Shown: positions 12,090 through 23,699 of the stretch, piece after piece
Position numbering within the stretch: the stretch's first letter is position 1
How the letters are laid out: every line of letters begins with the position of its first letter
NCBI RefSeq assembly: GCF_023278565.1
Contig: NC_064672.1
Coordinates: 124,001 to 188,000 of the forward strand
DNA from: Colletotrichum lupini
Lineage: Eukaryota; Ascomycota; Sordariomycetes; Glomerellales; Glomerellaceae
DNA: 64,000 nt
Direction: 5' to 3'
Made by a program: the position numbers and the translations under genes
The notes under the pieces: model-generated
Databases searched by the model: none
Seen by the model: the letters and a program-made list of their open reading frames with translations, nothing else
Told to the model about the DNA's origin: nothing

Positions 12090-13905
12090 ATGGCTTCAGG
12101 GATGGAAGAAAAGACTGTCGGCCTCAGCCGTGCCGACAGCACCAACAGCAACAAGCTCGGGACTGTTATGTCTGGCACCAATGCTGCTGTTGCTCAACAG
12201 TATGGCGAGACCCAGCGTGGTCTCAGCCCTCGCCATGTCCAGCTGATGGCTATCGGAGGTTCTATTGGTACCGGTCTTTGGGTAGGTCTTCTCACAGCCT
12301 TACGATGTTTGCGATTCACAGCGCAGCTATCTCGAGATTCTAATCCGTCTTGACAGGTCGGTATTGGCGGTGTCTTGTCCAAGGCCGGCCCTCTCAGTCT
12401 CGTTCTCGGTTACACTTTCTGGGGTCTCCTCTTCATCTGGCCGCTCAACTTGTCTGTCGCCGAAATGTGCGCCTACCTGCCCATTCGCGGTACCATCTTC
12501 GAACTCGCCTCTCGCTTTGTTGACCCTGCTCTCGGTTTCGCCATGGGATGGACTTACTTCTTCGCCGGTCTCATGTTGGTTTGTACGGAATACAGCGCTG
12601 TCGCAACGGTCATTCAATACTGGAACGCGGATATCAACCCGGCTGCCTGGATTGCTGTGGCCATGGTCTCCTGTGTGGCGGTCAACTTGGTTGCAGTCAA
12701 GTACTACGGAGAATCTGAGTTCATCATGGCTTCGACAAAGGTCATACTGCTGATCGGCCTGTGCCTTATCACCCTCATCACCATGTCCGGCGGCAACCCT
12801 ATGAACGACGCCTATGGATTCCGTAACTGGGGCGACGGCAACTACATCCACGCCTACTTCACCGACGGGTCGACCGGGAGGTTCTTGGGATTCTGGAAGG
12901 TTGTTATCTACGCTGCCTTCACCATTGCCGGTCCCGACATGATCGCCCTCGCCGCTGGTGAGATCCAAAACCCCCGCCGCACCATCCCCCGCGTCGCCAA
13001 GCTCATCTTCTACCGCCTTGTCGGTTTCTACGTTGTCGGTGTTCTGTGCGTCGGCATCATCTGCAGCTCCCGCGACCCCGACTTGCTCGGCGCCATTGAG
13101 AGCGGCGAGCCCGGTGCTGGTGCTTCCCCTTGGGTCGTTGGTATCAAGAACCTCCACATCAAGGCTCTTCCCGATATCATCAATGCCTTCATTCTCCTCT
13201 CTGGATGGTGAGTACCCTTGGTACGTGATGCTTACTCTCGAATCATGCTAACAGCTTTCAAGGTCCTGCGGTAACGCTTACCTCTACTCGACTTCCCGCA
13301 CTCTCTATGGTCTCGCTCGCGACGGACAGGCCCCCAAGTTCCTCCTCAAGTGCACCAAGGCCGGTGTTCCCATCTACTCCGTCCTTGTCGTCACTGTCAT
13401 CTCCTGCATCACCTTCCTTGTCTCGTCAAACAGCGCCGTCGATGTCTTCTTCTGGTTCGTCGACTTGACCACCACCGCCCTGATCATGACCTACACCTTC
13501 ATGCTCATCACCTACATGGGCTTCTACCGCGCCCGCATGGCCCAGAACTTCCCTCCCGAGACGCTCCCCTACCTGTCTCCCTGGACCCCGTACTTCCCCG
13601 GTCTGGCTCTGCTTTTGGGCATCCTGGCTCTCATCTTTGTCGGTTTTGACAACTTCTATCCCTTCAGCGTGAGAGGCTTCATCACCTCCTACTTTGGCCT
13701 CATCTTTGGTGTCGTCACCTTTCTCATCTGGAAGGTTCTGAAGAGGACCCGCTTCGTTCACCCCAAGGAGGCAGATCTCATCAGCGGAAAGGCAGAGGTT
13801 GATGCCGAGTGCCGTCATTGGGAGGAGGGTGGCATCGAGGAGGTGGAGAGAGCGAGACTGGCTGAGATGTCTTTCGTTAGGAGAACCTGGGAAAAGATGT
13901 GGTAA
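12090..13905 (+). CDS. Amino acid permease (YAT/APC family)
   Basis: Plasma-membrane proton symporter importing amino acids. Three exons, 12090-12281, 12357-13207 and 13263-13905, splice in frame to 561 aa. Introns are 12282-12356 (GTAGGT...ACAG) and 13208-13262 (GTGAGT...AAG). About 12 hydrophobic helices follow a polar N-terminus. Diagnostic YAT-family segments are RHVQLMAIGGSIGTGLW at TM1 and AFTIAGPDMIALAAGE with NPRRTIPR after it. GNAYLYSTSRTLYGLA lies in TM8 to the following loop. The cytosolic C-terminus is charged, as in most family members. Exact substrate cannot be read from sequence; the overall match is to fungal general or neutral amino acid permeases. Two GATA-type sites upstream would fit nitrogen control but are weak evidence. 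Confidence 0.97.
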
Positions 13906-14258
13906 AAGTTGCCGGTAGCATAACGATAATATTTGATGTTTCAATGACTATAACATTCTGTCAAACGTTCGACTATCATTCTTTCTTGACGTCTGGGCTT
14001 CGTTGAACAACTTGCTCCAACTTGGTAATGTTTAACTAAGCTCAACCACTTGGACTCAGAGATATAGGCTACATCAGCGAACCACTGCTTGCTTACAGCT
14101 GTTGACTCATATCCAGATACGTTAACCCCGGCCAGCTTGTGCTCCCATTAGAGCCAATGCAACCGACACAATCCCTGGAACTACGCTGCGTCCTTCCATC
14201 TGACTGCATCAAGTCGCTCGCTCGCTCGTTCTTTGACGGACATGATTGCCAACATAAC
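13906..14258. other. Short intergenic region
   Basis: Presumed permease 3' UTR and spacer before the tRNA-like unit. Contains a short GCTC tandem (about 14215-14227). No gene seen. Confidence 0.6.
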
Positions 14259-14340
14259 GTTCTGGTAGCTCAGCAGGGAGAGCGGCAGGTGCCGTTCACC
14301 GCGGTCCTGCAGGTCGTGTGTTCAAATCATACCCAGAGCC
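14259..14340 (+). tRNA. tRNA-like gene or pseudo-tRNA with an enlarged anticodon loop
   Basis: The sequence folds as a cloverleaf. Acceptor stem GTTCTGG pairs with CCAGAGC (one G:U). D stem GCTC/GAGC. Anticodon stem GCAGG/CCTGC. Five-base variable region AGGTC. T stem GTGTG/CATAC with loop TTCAAAT. Pol III box A (TAGCTCAGCAGG) and box B (GTTCAAATC) match consensus, and TTTTT follows at 14349. The anticodon loop is 16 nt (14290-14305) instead of 7. A 9-nt intron would explain the size, but base 33 would be G rather than the near-universal U, so no isotype can be named. It could be a diverged or pseudo-tRNA that is still transcribable. Confidence 0.5.
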
Positions 14341-14348
14341 GAATATCA

Positions 14349-14353
14349 TTTTT
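14349..14353 (+). terminator. Pol III T-tract terminator of the tRNA-like unit
   Basis: TTTTT begins eight bases after the last acceptor-side base, the usual distance for RNA polymerase III termination. Confidence 0.5.
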
Positions 14354-14668
14354 GCTTATTCTACTTACTCAGTTTTCGATCTACGGTGTCATTACAGCGC
14401 CTATTCCAAGCCCCATAACATTTAGTACATGAACTGACACCGTCGTCTCTCAATTACGTAAAGCTCATTTTCCCCGCCTCGCTTGGACTTGCGGGGAAGT
14501 TCGCTCGTCTCCAACTCTCCAAGGTGTCCATGCAGATTCGTGTTCTAGATGCAACTTCAACTCACTTGGCGCGGCTCTCGTTGCGAAACCGGCTTATCCC
14601 ACCGGGTCTAAGATGCTCAAATTCTCCAAACTCAGGCGATCATTTACTATAGCCGTGCTGGCCTAGCA

Positions 14669-15934
14669 ATGCGGCCCGCCAGGTATTCGACCTCACGACA
14701 AAAGGCATGCCAGCCATGCGCGACCGCCAAAGCCAAATGTGACCGGAAAGCTGTGACATGTTCCCGGTGCCACCAGCGGGGCCTCCCATGTCTCTATCCA
14801 CAGACTCGGACGATCCCTTCATCCGCGCCGGGTGCTGCCGGTCTGCATTCAGAGGCTGAAGCCGAGGTCGATACGGACCGCGTAGCAACCACGATATCCG
14901 CGACTGTGGAAGCGAACGCGGGGTTCTCGCCGTTTCGAATCATTCCGTCAAACGAGACGAGCGCTTCCTTCCGGGCGGGCGAACTGCTGGCCACAGACAC
15001 CGATCGATCAGACGTCCTCAAGCCTGATGTGTTCGACTTCTCGGACATGAGCCTTGTCTGCACCATCAACGCTGATGACATTGCCAATCGATGGCTGAAT
15101 AACTTCGTCCCAATACCGGGACAATTGGCAAAGAACTACTCGCCGAGTATATCGGCTTTCATCCAGAGGATTCTGGAATCCTACGTAGATTGTTCCATCC
15201 GCGGGCGCAAGGTTCCTCCTTTTGTACATTGGTCCCAGATAACTCTGCCATCCAGCCAACCCTTGTCAAATTGTCTTAGGGCCATTCGAAGCTTTGGTGG
15301 GCCCGATGTGGCAGGCGCCGAGGCCGTAGCCAACGAACTCAAGGTAGAGATGGCGAGGCTTTACAGCCAACACGCCTCCTACGATGATATGGCACTTCTC
15401 GCAGCATTTCAAACGCATCTTATTTACGCCATGGTCATCTTTTTCAAATTCGGGAAAGCTTATCACCCATTTCTACGGGAGGCCATGATGAGTACCCAGG
15501 ACCTCGCATGTGCGGTGGCGAAGAAAGGACTCACGTGCGTTTCCGGAGATGAGCCCCGTCCCAGGTGGGAGTGCTGGATTGCCGCCGAGGCTAAACGAAG
15601 AACTCTGTTCACGATGTGCCCCTTCGATAGCGCCCTGCTGACACATGACGGCCTCTCAACTCATCTTGCCACCGAGTTACGCGGGTTATCAGCGCCGGCG
15701 TCCAAGGCGTTGTGGGAGACTCGAACGAGGCGCGACTGGAGAGGTGTATATGACCTTCAGCGAGCAGAATGGCCAGATAGTTGGCTGGCTATCGACGAAT
15801 TATGGCCTGTGCCTGGAAATTTCAGCGAGACTGAAGTTATCCACAGGCGTACAAGAGTAAAAGCATGGCTGGAGGACCTAGACGAATTCGGCACAATGAT
15901 ATATGCTGTGACCAGCGGTACCCACGGTACCTGA
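14669..15934 (+). CDS. Zn2Cys6 binuclear-cluster transcription factor
   Basis: DNA-binding regulator found only in fungi. The N-terminus has the zinc cluster C14-x2-C17-x6-C24-x6-C31-x2-C34-x6-C41 with basic residues between the cysteines. A Ser/Ala/Glu-rich linker follows. The rest (about 130-421) is mostly helical and resembles the short C-terminal regulatory region seen in small Zn2Cys6 proteins, without a clear full fungal_trans domain. Single-exon frame of 421 aa closed by TGA. The ATG at 14669 lies 13 codons before the first cysteine, typical for the class. Target genes are unknown; neighbours (tRNA-like unit, HET gene) do not suggest a pathway. Confidence 0.9.
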   Translation: MRPARYSTSRQKACQPCATAKAKCDRKAVTCSRCHQRGLPCLYPQTRTIPSSAPGAAGLHSEAEAEVDTDRVATTISATVEANAGFSPFRIIPSNETSASFRAGELLATDTDRSDVLKPDVFDFSDMSLVCTINADDIANRWLNNFVPIPGQLAKNYSPSISAFIQRILESYVDCSIRGRKVPPFVHWSQITLPSSQPLSNCLRAIRSFGGPDVAGAEAVANELKVEMARLYSQHASYDDMALLAAFQTHLIYAMVIFFKFGKAYHPFLREAMMSTQDLACAVAKKGLTCVSGDEPRPRWECWIAAEAKRRTLFTMCPFDSALLTHDGLSTHLATELRGLSAPASKALWETRTRRDWRGVYDLQRAEWPDSWLAIDELWPVPGNFSETEVIHRRTRVKAWLEDLDEFGTMIYAVTSGTHGT

Positions 15935-16063
15935 TTCCGGCCAAAGACATTTGTTATTCACATTAAGGTCAGGTGTCTGAGAAGCGTATAATAATTTCGT
16001 GGAATCAGTATTGACTAGAGACTGGATGTGGTCCCCCCCAAGTATGGAGGCTGAAACAAATAC
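15935..16063. other. Short spacer between convergent genes
   Basis: Only about 130 nt separate the stop codons of the Zn2Cys6 gene and the HET gene. It must hold both 3' UTRs. Confidence 0.6.
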
Positions 16064-17980
16064 TCAAACTATCGTGATCATCTCTTCAGCGACATGCGCG
16101 AACCAGTCTCGAAGTGGATATTCTTCCGTGCGGCAGAAGCTAACACGACGGAACTCTTGCGGCTGGCTTGTTGCCTCTAGCAGGAGCCCGTACCAACGGC
16201 TTGGCTCTTTGACTCTTCTCGACACCTGTAAGTAGTAGAGAGGGATGTTACTTCCGCAGTAATCCTTGTCGAACACTGCTAATCCGACCATGATCCCATT
16301 CTCCTTGAGCAAATCAATTGCTAACTCTTTCCGATAGGTCGAGAACCTCTGATAACCCGGGGATTCTGGGTTTTCTCTTGGATCGGCTAGTCTGAGCTTT
16401 CCTTCTAGCTGCAGATATCCCGATTTCAACATACCCCTCGGGTCCAAGCCGAGTGGCGTTGTCTCTGCTTGAGTAATCCTCACCACCACCTCCATCTCGT
16501 TTCCCGAGGGCAGAATGTTTCCGATCTCGGGCATCATGACAGCGCCTTCCAAAGACGCCCAACTCCAACTTGGGGCGCGAAAGCCATCTGACGGGGTTTC
16601 AAGCCAATTCTCGCTTCTCCTCCAAAGCAACCCATAATGCAGGTGGTACTTCCACAACCCGGCAAGGTATCGCTGCCCGGTGCATTCCTCCATCACCTTG
16701 GCGAGACCGGAAAGCGCTGGTAGCCGGTCGTAGGACTTGGTGATGCCTCTTCTACTATATGCCGATACCATATCGTACTAGTCCCACACGAATTCTGATG
16801 TAGATAGACGTCCTTGCGCAAAAGGGTATGAAAGGTGAAGTCGTTCGTCCCACACTAACTTTTGCACTGCGAATGCATCCGTCGGTACCCCGTCTTCTGC
16901 CAGACGAGATTCACGACATTCCCAAAGAAGTTGATCAGAGTCGTAGTGTACCATTCGGGCAGATAGCAGGCGCTCTTGCGTTACCCACGCACGTGAATGT
17001 AGGATGCTTTGTGGTAGGTGACTGAAGTCACGAGGTCTAGGTCGTAAGAATACGGGAATAGACACCGATTCATCGTTCGTCTTCCGAGTACACTTAACTT
17101 GAACGTGATTTGAAGTTGAACGCGGTAAGAAGCAACCCCCTGTGGAGTCTGCGGACGCTGAGGCAGCGATAGTCAGACATGAAGAGGCGTAGATAGTGCC
17201 CATCTTCACACTCTCGAGTTCCCAGTCCTCTTTTGAGTCCTGTACGATGCAGAGGGAGTCGATCCATAGATACTGAACGCCAAGTGACCTCGTTATCAAG
17301 ACTGCGTCTCTGAACGTCGGAGGTAACTTGGACATTGGCAACGACTTGATGTGGCCATTAATTGTCTCGCTAGTGGTGCGAATAACAGGATGTAAGCCCC
17401 AACAGTGACTTAATGTCATGTATCGGCCGACTTCTCCACTCGTCACAACGAGCCGAGGCTCCCTCACTCCTTCGACACCAACATCTACAACTCGTGTGGG
17501 CAGAGTAGCAGGGGCTGAATGGCAACTCTGGTGGTGGTCTTCACACTCGCGCACCCAGTCTTTCACAAGACTGAGTTGCTTAGCGGGACGTTTGATGGGT
17601 CTGCCTAGGATGGAGTTCTCTAGCCGGGTCGTCTCGTCTTTGGGATAGAAGCTGAAATAGCAGTATGCCCTCGGGCTCAGGCGATCGCAGCGGACCTTGA
17701 CCCAAAAGAGTCCCCGAGACTCGTACTTCTCATCTTTGTACTGAGTGCCCCGCAAGATAACCGGCGAGTCTGTGTCATACCAAGCCTCTTGGTCAACACT
17801 GACTCCCTCGACCCGGAGCTTTTCGGTGATAGATGTGTGGAAGAGTTGACACAAATCGCACGCAGAAACATTTCTCTCGAGATCAGCGATTGAAGAATGA
17901 AGAATAATGTCTTGAACTTCGTATTCCTCATCAACTAGGTCAGCAAGATCAAGCTGACGGCAATCTTGACAAAGAGACAT
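16064..17980 (-). pseudogene. HET-domain (heterokaryon incompatibility) gene with an in-frame TAG
   Basis: HET-domain proteins mediate non-self recognition and programmed cell death in fungi. The frame starts at the ATG 17980 (MSLCQDC..., the usual opening; an upstream in-frame ATG at 18202 adds a non-conserved stretch). The HET core lies at about residues 185-330, with YMTLSHCWG, FRDAVLITRSLGVQYLWIDS and an LTIAASASADSTGG block. At codon 401 (16778-16780) the frame meets TAG. The same frame then continues without gap for another 236 codons with the conserved YSRRGITKSYDRLPALSGLA and SWSWASLEG segments. No intron can remove the stop. The position normally carries a Trp before the YDMV-type segment, so TGG-to-TAG is the simplest change. 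It is a pseudogene, an allele encoding a 400-aa protein, or less likely a readthrough gene. Confidence 0.88.
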
Positions 17981-18318
17981 GGTCGAGGGCTTCTGGGCGT
18001 CAACGTGTTCCGATGAAGGTCGAAATGAGAAAATGAGCAGCTGACTTATGAGGGGTTTACCAGGAAACCCCGCTGCACACATATAGACTCGGGCTCCATT
18101 CGTAGTGAATGATACAGGAGGTTGGAGTTTATGCAGCTCTGCGTGTGCACAAAACAGGGTTACATTCAGCCGGCGTATCTTCTGCGACGCCAAGCGCTTC
18201 ACTGGAGATATCAGAGTTCCACTGTACTGTCGTTACCACTGAATCACCAGCTGTTGTCTAATTTTGTACCATAGTAGGCGAAGATCACCAGTTGGTGGCG
18301 GTCTTGAACCTACCAAGT

Positions 18319-19713
18319 CTACATCAATTTCCGCGGGGGAAGAATGTTAGCAGCAACCATGCGATCAAAGGCGATGAGATAGCCTTCGGTCATGCCCAAC
18401 TCTTCCTTAAACCCAACAGACCGGATCTTATCCAGACACATTGCCCGATTTCTCTGTAAGAGAGAAAAGCCGACCCCCATCGTGAATATCCAAGACGCAG
18501 CTGGTATATCACGGTGCTTCAAGCCATACTCGGCACACATCCTCTTGTAGTCACCTTGGTGTTCTTCCCACCACTTTTCGACCGGAAACGTTGCTGAAAA
18601 ATATGTTAAGATATATCAAAGAGGAATGGCAGCGGTATAGAGACTCACTCTGGGCTCCCTCAACTGGAGGCGTTCCCTGCAGCCCGAAATAATCGACCAT
18701 GACAGGCCATCGCTCCACCCAGGAAACTGGAGTTGCATTATCAGCAGTATTGAAAGCTTCCCCGTTCGATTCTTCTGGCTTCACGGTCGATAAATAAATA
18801 TGAGACTTTGCAATAATATCCTGCGATGAGTCTGTGTTGGTGTGGGTGTAGTTCGTAGCTGTACCAATGAACTTGATTTCGGCTCCGGGCCCATGGACAT
18901 AACGCCAGAGCGCAAGGAAAAGAGCGGTCGGCTCAAGAAACGTCATGATTGAAGTCGTACCAGAAACGAAGCCGACAATTGCATCGGGGCGAACTTCACA
19001 CCATCTCCAGGATTTGCCCTTCTGTAGCTCCTCGATAGCATCTACTTGCCCGTAGTAGAAGATTTCATCTCCGTATGGAGACGGAATTCGCGGCTGAGAC
19101 TCTTTCAATGGAGGATGTATCTCAATCTTGTCCTGATGTTGGAAGACAGCCACTCCGTAGCTCTATTTCAGTATCGTAAGTAAGGTAGTGGCATACAATG
19201 AACACAGTAGAGTAGCAGATGGCAGATTACTAACGTTGGTGCCAGTCTGCAAACTCAGAAATTTCAGACTTGAGCAGATCTCATCAACCGCCTTGACAGC
19301 GTTTCGAGTCATGGTGACGTTGATATTACGAATCTTCATGACGTCGACTGAATATGCTGTCGCATTTGAGTAGGCTCTTTCCGTCTCAGTTCACATACCA
19401 TATCTCGTCAACGGCTGCAATACTGACCACAGTAGTACACATGCGTGATGTCCTGCATGTTGGGGATCTTGATTTTCATTTGCTCCTTGATAGTCTCGAT
19501 GTCCTCACGTAAGTTGATGCCAGAGTAAATCTCCAAACGAGGATCATTCTTGGGAAGCTGGCTTCCTGACAGGTCCATCGGTCGGTTTGTTAGACCAATA
19601 ATGCGGCAAAATGTGGATGCTGTGGGATAAATGAACAGATTGTTTGTGACGGCCCATCCGGAGATCCCATTAGCCCCGAAGACCAGCGCAACATATTTGC
19701 TGGAAGGCTCCAT
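18319..19713 (-). CDS. PRISE-like SDR family NAD(P)H reductase
   Basis: Atypical short-chain dehydrogenase/reductase of the progesterone 5-beta-reductase/iridoid synthase-like (PRISE) group, expected to reduce enones in secondary or detoxification metabolism in the cytosol. Four exons: 19713-19428, 19356-19235, 19162-18649 and 18593-18319. They join in frame to 398 aa; introns are 71, 72 and 55 nt. The Rossmann motif is G13-A-N-G16-I-S-G19. NVTMTRNAV and FLSLQTGTNSYGV follow. EIFYYGQVDAI carries the Tyr of the family's FYY motif. WCEVRPDAIVGF and an SWIFTMGVGF C-terminal segment complete the fold. Length matches fungal members (about 390-420). It lies immediately behind the broken HET gene in the same orientation, 340 nt apart. 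Substrate is unknown. Confidence 0.9.
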
Positions 19714-22700
19714 AGTTGGGAAAGACCTGATCGAATGATATGCCAGCCAGTAACTTGTTGTCAGCGGGAGGTTGGGATCTTGATGAACAGGGACTGGAGA
19801 GCGAAGAGAAGAGTTGGGATCAAAGAGCCTGACGGTGCGTATGTCGCTTATTTATGACGGCGTAGATGGCCATGACACTTGGCTAGAGCCTGATGGTCTA
19901 GACCCCGAGTCTTGAGTGTTTACCGGACAATACTGCCTACAGCAGACCTTGGACCGAGCTGTCGGATTCGAACCCTAGTCGCCCGTTGCCTGGTCCGGGC
20001 CGCGGGGTTCGAACTGTGGAGTTACAGAGAGAGTGCGAGTGGTCGAATCACGTTCTTCAGCGAAGAAGCGCTAGACCCCTGCGACGAAGCGTCGATGGGT
20101 AGGACGAGGTGAAGGGTCTCATGAAGCCTAACTACCTTATTATTGACTTCACTTCTTAGCTTTTGAAATCGTATGTTTTAAGATAGCAAGCGTCTCTAAG
20201 GAGCACCATGGTACATATCATGGCCCAACTAAACAGACTGAGGAGGTTCGGGAAGGAGATATGCCACAAGAAGACCAGCACCAAGATGATGAGACTTGAC
20301 TGCAATTTTTGACGGAAATGGAATGTGCTTAAGTCGTTGTCTGCCGAGCGAAATGCCATTGAATGCCATTGAATCGTTACTACCCTACTCCCCGCTTGTC
20401 TCAATAGCCCAGGAAATGTTTTCGTTCCAACTTTGAAGCTTGTAGCCAGTCCACTAGCCTTTCCCTCCACAATCTCGATGCGTGTCTATTCAGGGACCTA
20501 TTAGGTAGACAAGAGAAATTTTCATATGATCAGTGCCTAATCCGTTATGCCCGATACAGAAAAACAAGTACCCAATTTGTCCAGTCTAGTCGGCTCTTGA
20601 TTGCGCGTTGGAACTCGTTCTCAAGAAAGGACCGGCGGGCCGCCGATCACGCGATTCGAGACAATTTAATTGTCTTGGGTGGTATAAGCAATATTCGAGT
20701 TAAGATTAGTACTTGACCAAAAAGGCGTTTTTTGAGGTTTGGAAAGCTCGGTTGAAGTATCCAGCCTTGCGGAAAATATCCACACATATTGAGACAAACG
20801 TACTCTCCCTGAGATTTAAAATACAAAACTCTACACGCTCAAGCTGCGATTACCAGCGGCTCCCGCTGACAAAATCGAAAAATCGCATCTACATATGTGT
20901 CAGGCAAGGTAGGTGAGTAGGTACCTTAAGTAAAGATGACTGCTGCACATGCAAGACTTGTCTATGGTAAGGCAGCTGAAATATTGTCTTCAATTTAAGA
21001 ACCGACTGATAGCTTCTAATTCATACTAATCACACTTGTACCAAAGAATTGAGGCCACTCCTTCACTTGTGTGTTGTTCACCTGCCTTGATTAAGTTCAA
21101 ACTCCCTTCTCCACCGCCACATGAGTGCCCAACGCATGTCCCGTATGACGCCATTCAAGTCGTATCGCTCGATACCTTACTTCCCCACGATCAATTCATG
21201 TGTTCACGCTCATGATTCCCTATTCATTCAACCCCGAAATTTGTTCCTTTGATTAGAAGCATATTGGTACCTGTAGCTATTTATTCTCAGGGCCTTACTG
21301 CAACTTGAGTCGAGAACAGCTTTTGCCTGCTGTAGAAGTAAGCATCCCTCAGAGCTTAGGGATTTTTGGAAATCGTTCAATCAGAAGTTTCTCTATTAAT
21401 TACGATAGTATTAATTTATTTGTTGTGCGTTGGTGAGTCTAGCGTAGGTGAACGGGCCGACCAGATGCTAACATGAAGACAGATAGCAGTCGCCTAAAGC
21501 AATGGCAATCCAATTAAAGCTGCTGTCGAGGCCAAGTCTAACGTCCTGCTCATCCTGTTACTATACCGAGCGATGGACGAGACAACGAAACAATATTAGA
21601 GCTCCAGAAGTTGTTGGTCATCGTTATACCTCGTTGATCGGCCTGCATTGATGATTGAACTGATTCTGAGCCCTTGAAGAGCAGTTCTAAATGCTTCAAC
21701 GAAAAGCTGTCGTTGATACTGCTGCTAATGCCATGATTTCGAATGTCTTCTGAGTGCGTGTTGTTAAGACCTGAGTTACGCTAAGGCTCAAAATGAAAAA
21801 GCTTGTCATCGATAGTCGTGCTTAAGGCCGAGGAAACACAGTTCAAAACGGATGGTAAGGGCCCCTACATTCAAGAAATTCTGAACTCGTCTCTACATGC
21901 GATAGGCAGCAGCGTATAATACTACCTAGAGTAGGTAGGTTGAGACAGAGAGCCGCAATTGAGGCGACAAAGATCCCGCGCCGTACAGCAAACTGGATTG
22001 GCATGTCTGCAGTTGGCGTTGACACTGTCTACCGTAGAATACCACCGATTGAATTGGCGGTCAAAATTGATGTGCATGTTGAAGCGAACGCGAGCGCGAG
22101 TCAATTGTAGGCTGGAATTTCCCCGCATGGTCGATTGCGAACTCCCGCCGGCGACCAACGTAAGCGCTCGCCGGCTTGCGCCAGTAATTATTGCCGACCG
22201 GACTTCTTGGATAGCTCGCATCGGCTACAGTGACTTCCGAGCTCAGAGTCGCATCAATTCAACGGCAATATGTGCATGCTGAGAGTTGGACTCAAGTTTT
22301 GAAAACGAGATGGCGAAGCTAAGGAGTCAGCAAACTCTTGGCTTTCTATTGCGATGCAGTAGTAGGTGTGATCAGCGGGTGAGGGGCTTTCGGCTCGACA
22401 TGACCGGTCTCGTACTCCGTGGAGATCAGATTTCCGTGCCAACTTCAGACTCTGTGAGGCTCTTCGAGACTCTTGGCTGGGCTGTGCATGTTAGAGAACG
22501 TCCTTCAATGCGATGACTCTGTTTTGACAATGGTCATAACATGGCGCCATGAAATATTGACAAAAGGAAAATTCCCCAGCGGAAACGACAGCTCTTTTAG
22601 CCAAGGAACAAAGTGCCACACGATTCAACAGCTTTGCAACATGATCCCGCCCCTGAGTCAAAGCGCGCGGGGGAAACAGTACGGATGATGAACTGGAGCT

Positions 22701-23699
22701 TACTCCGCCCGAACACCGATGAGCAACCTACAGGAAGCTGGAAACACTTGTTGATCGGGTGGGGTTGCCCCCGCCCCAAGTGATTGCCAGCAGGATGTCG
22801 CTGGAGGTGACGAGAGATGTTGACAGGGAAAGATTTGCCGAGGTCGTATCAACCGCACACGTGCTCCGCCTGACCTTCCATTGAAGCTCTTGACATGTCA
22901 CCGACGACATATTGGAGAACCTTTTGTTTTTCCGTTGCCAAATAGGATTTGAAACCCCTCTTTTTGCCTGACTCTTGGCCTGTCTCCAGTGCGAGGAACA
23001 GAAGCAAAATCCGTGCCATCTAGACTCTTGTCTGTCATGTACGGCTAAACCTTCCCCTCTCCTCGCAAACTCGTCTGATCCTACCATCATCTCGCTTATT
23101 CTTTGCTCGAAAATCCCTCGTTCACCCCTGTCTCTGCTAAGATTTCTGTCAATCCCCAAGCTAGTTTTCGCCTTTCTCGCCTCCTCCTTCCCGTTTTCTG
23201 CAAGCTTCACACCTCTAGCTACTTTTGATCATCAACCAGAGCTCCTGTGAATGCTCTCTTAAACTGCCAAGCCTGCATCATGTGCTGTTCGTTGGTTTCT
23301 GAGGCTGACCTGGGCCGCATTCCGGCGGGTCATCTCTCCACACACACGGTGCTATGCCTGCTTCTTTAAGCTTGTCAGAACGATTTCCCGGCCCCAATCT
23401 ACCTAATTCGGGCTTATCAGATGGGATCAGGAATATTGGTTCCTCAGTAATAAGTCTCTTGAAGTGTGGCAGTGCTGATTCGGCCGGGGTTTGAGTTCTT
23501 TTGCTTTTGCCGTTCTGTCGGAAAGTGGAGAGCTATGATGAAGGTGAGGTTGGATGGCTAAGCTTGAAAGAGGTAGCCCGGCGAAAGCTGCCCTTGGAAG
23601 AGTATTCATATTCTCTGGGCGCCGCTTGTTCGGCACGTCTTGCTTTCGAGCTCGACAGCACTTTCTCTTTTTCTACCGGGCTATACATGACATCCCTTC
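19714..23699. other. Intergenic region without a recognisable gene
   Basis: Four kilobases, moderately AT-rich at 20.5-21.9 kb but not RIP-like. A 104-codon minus frame (20156-20470) has a hydrophobic stretch but no recognisable match. The last 700 nt before the calcium pump are pyrimidine-rich and probably hold its promoter and leader. Confidence 0.55.

Noticed and set aside
19950..20015. GATTCGAAC and GGGTTCGAAC strings resembling tRNA T arms
   Set aside because: Neither strand gives a T stem, acceptor stem or box A at the right spacing.
20156..20470. 104-codon minus-strand frame with a hydrophobic stretch
   Set aside because: No homology recognised and no promoter or splice context; a hydrophobic run alone is weak evidence.
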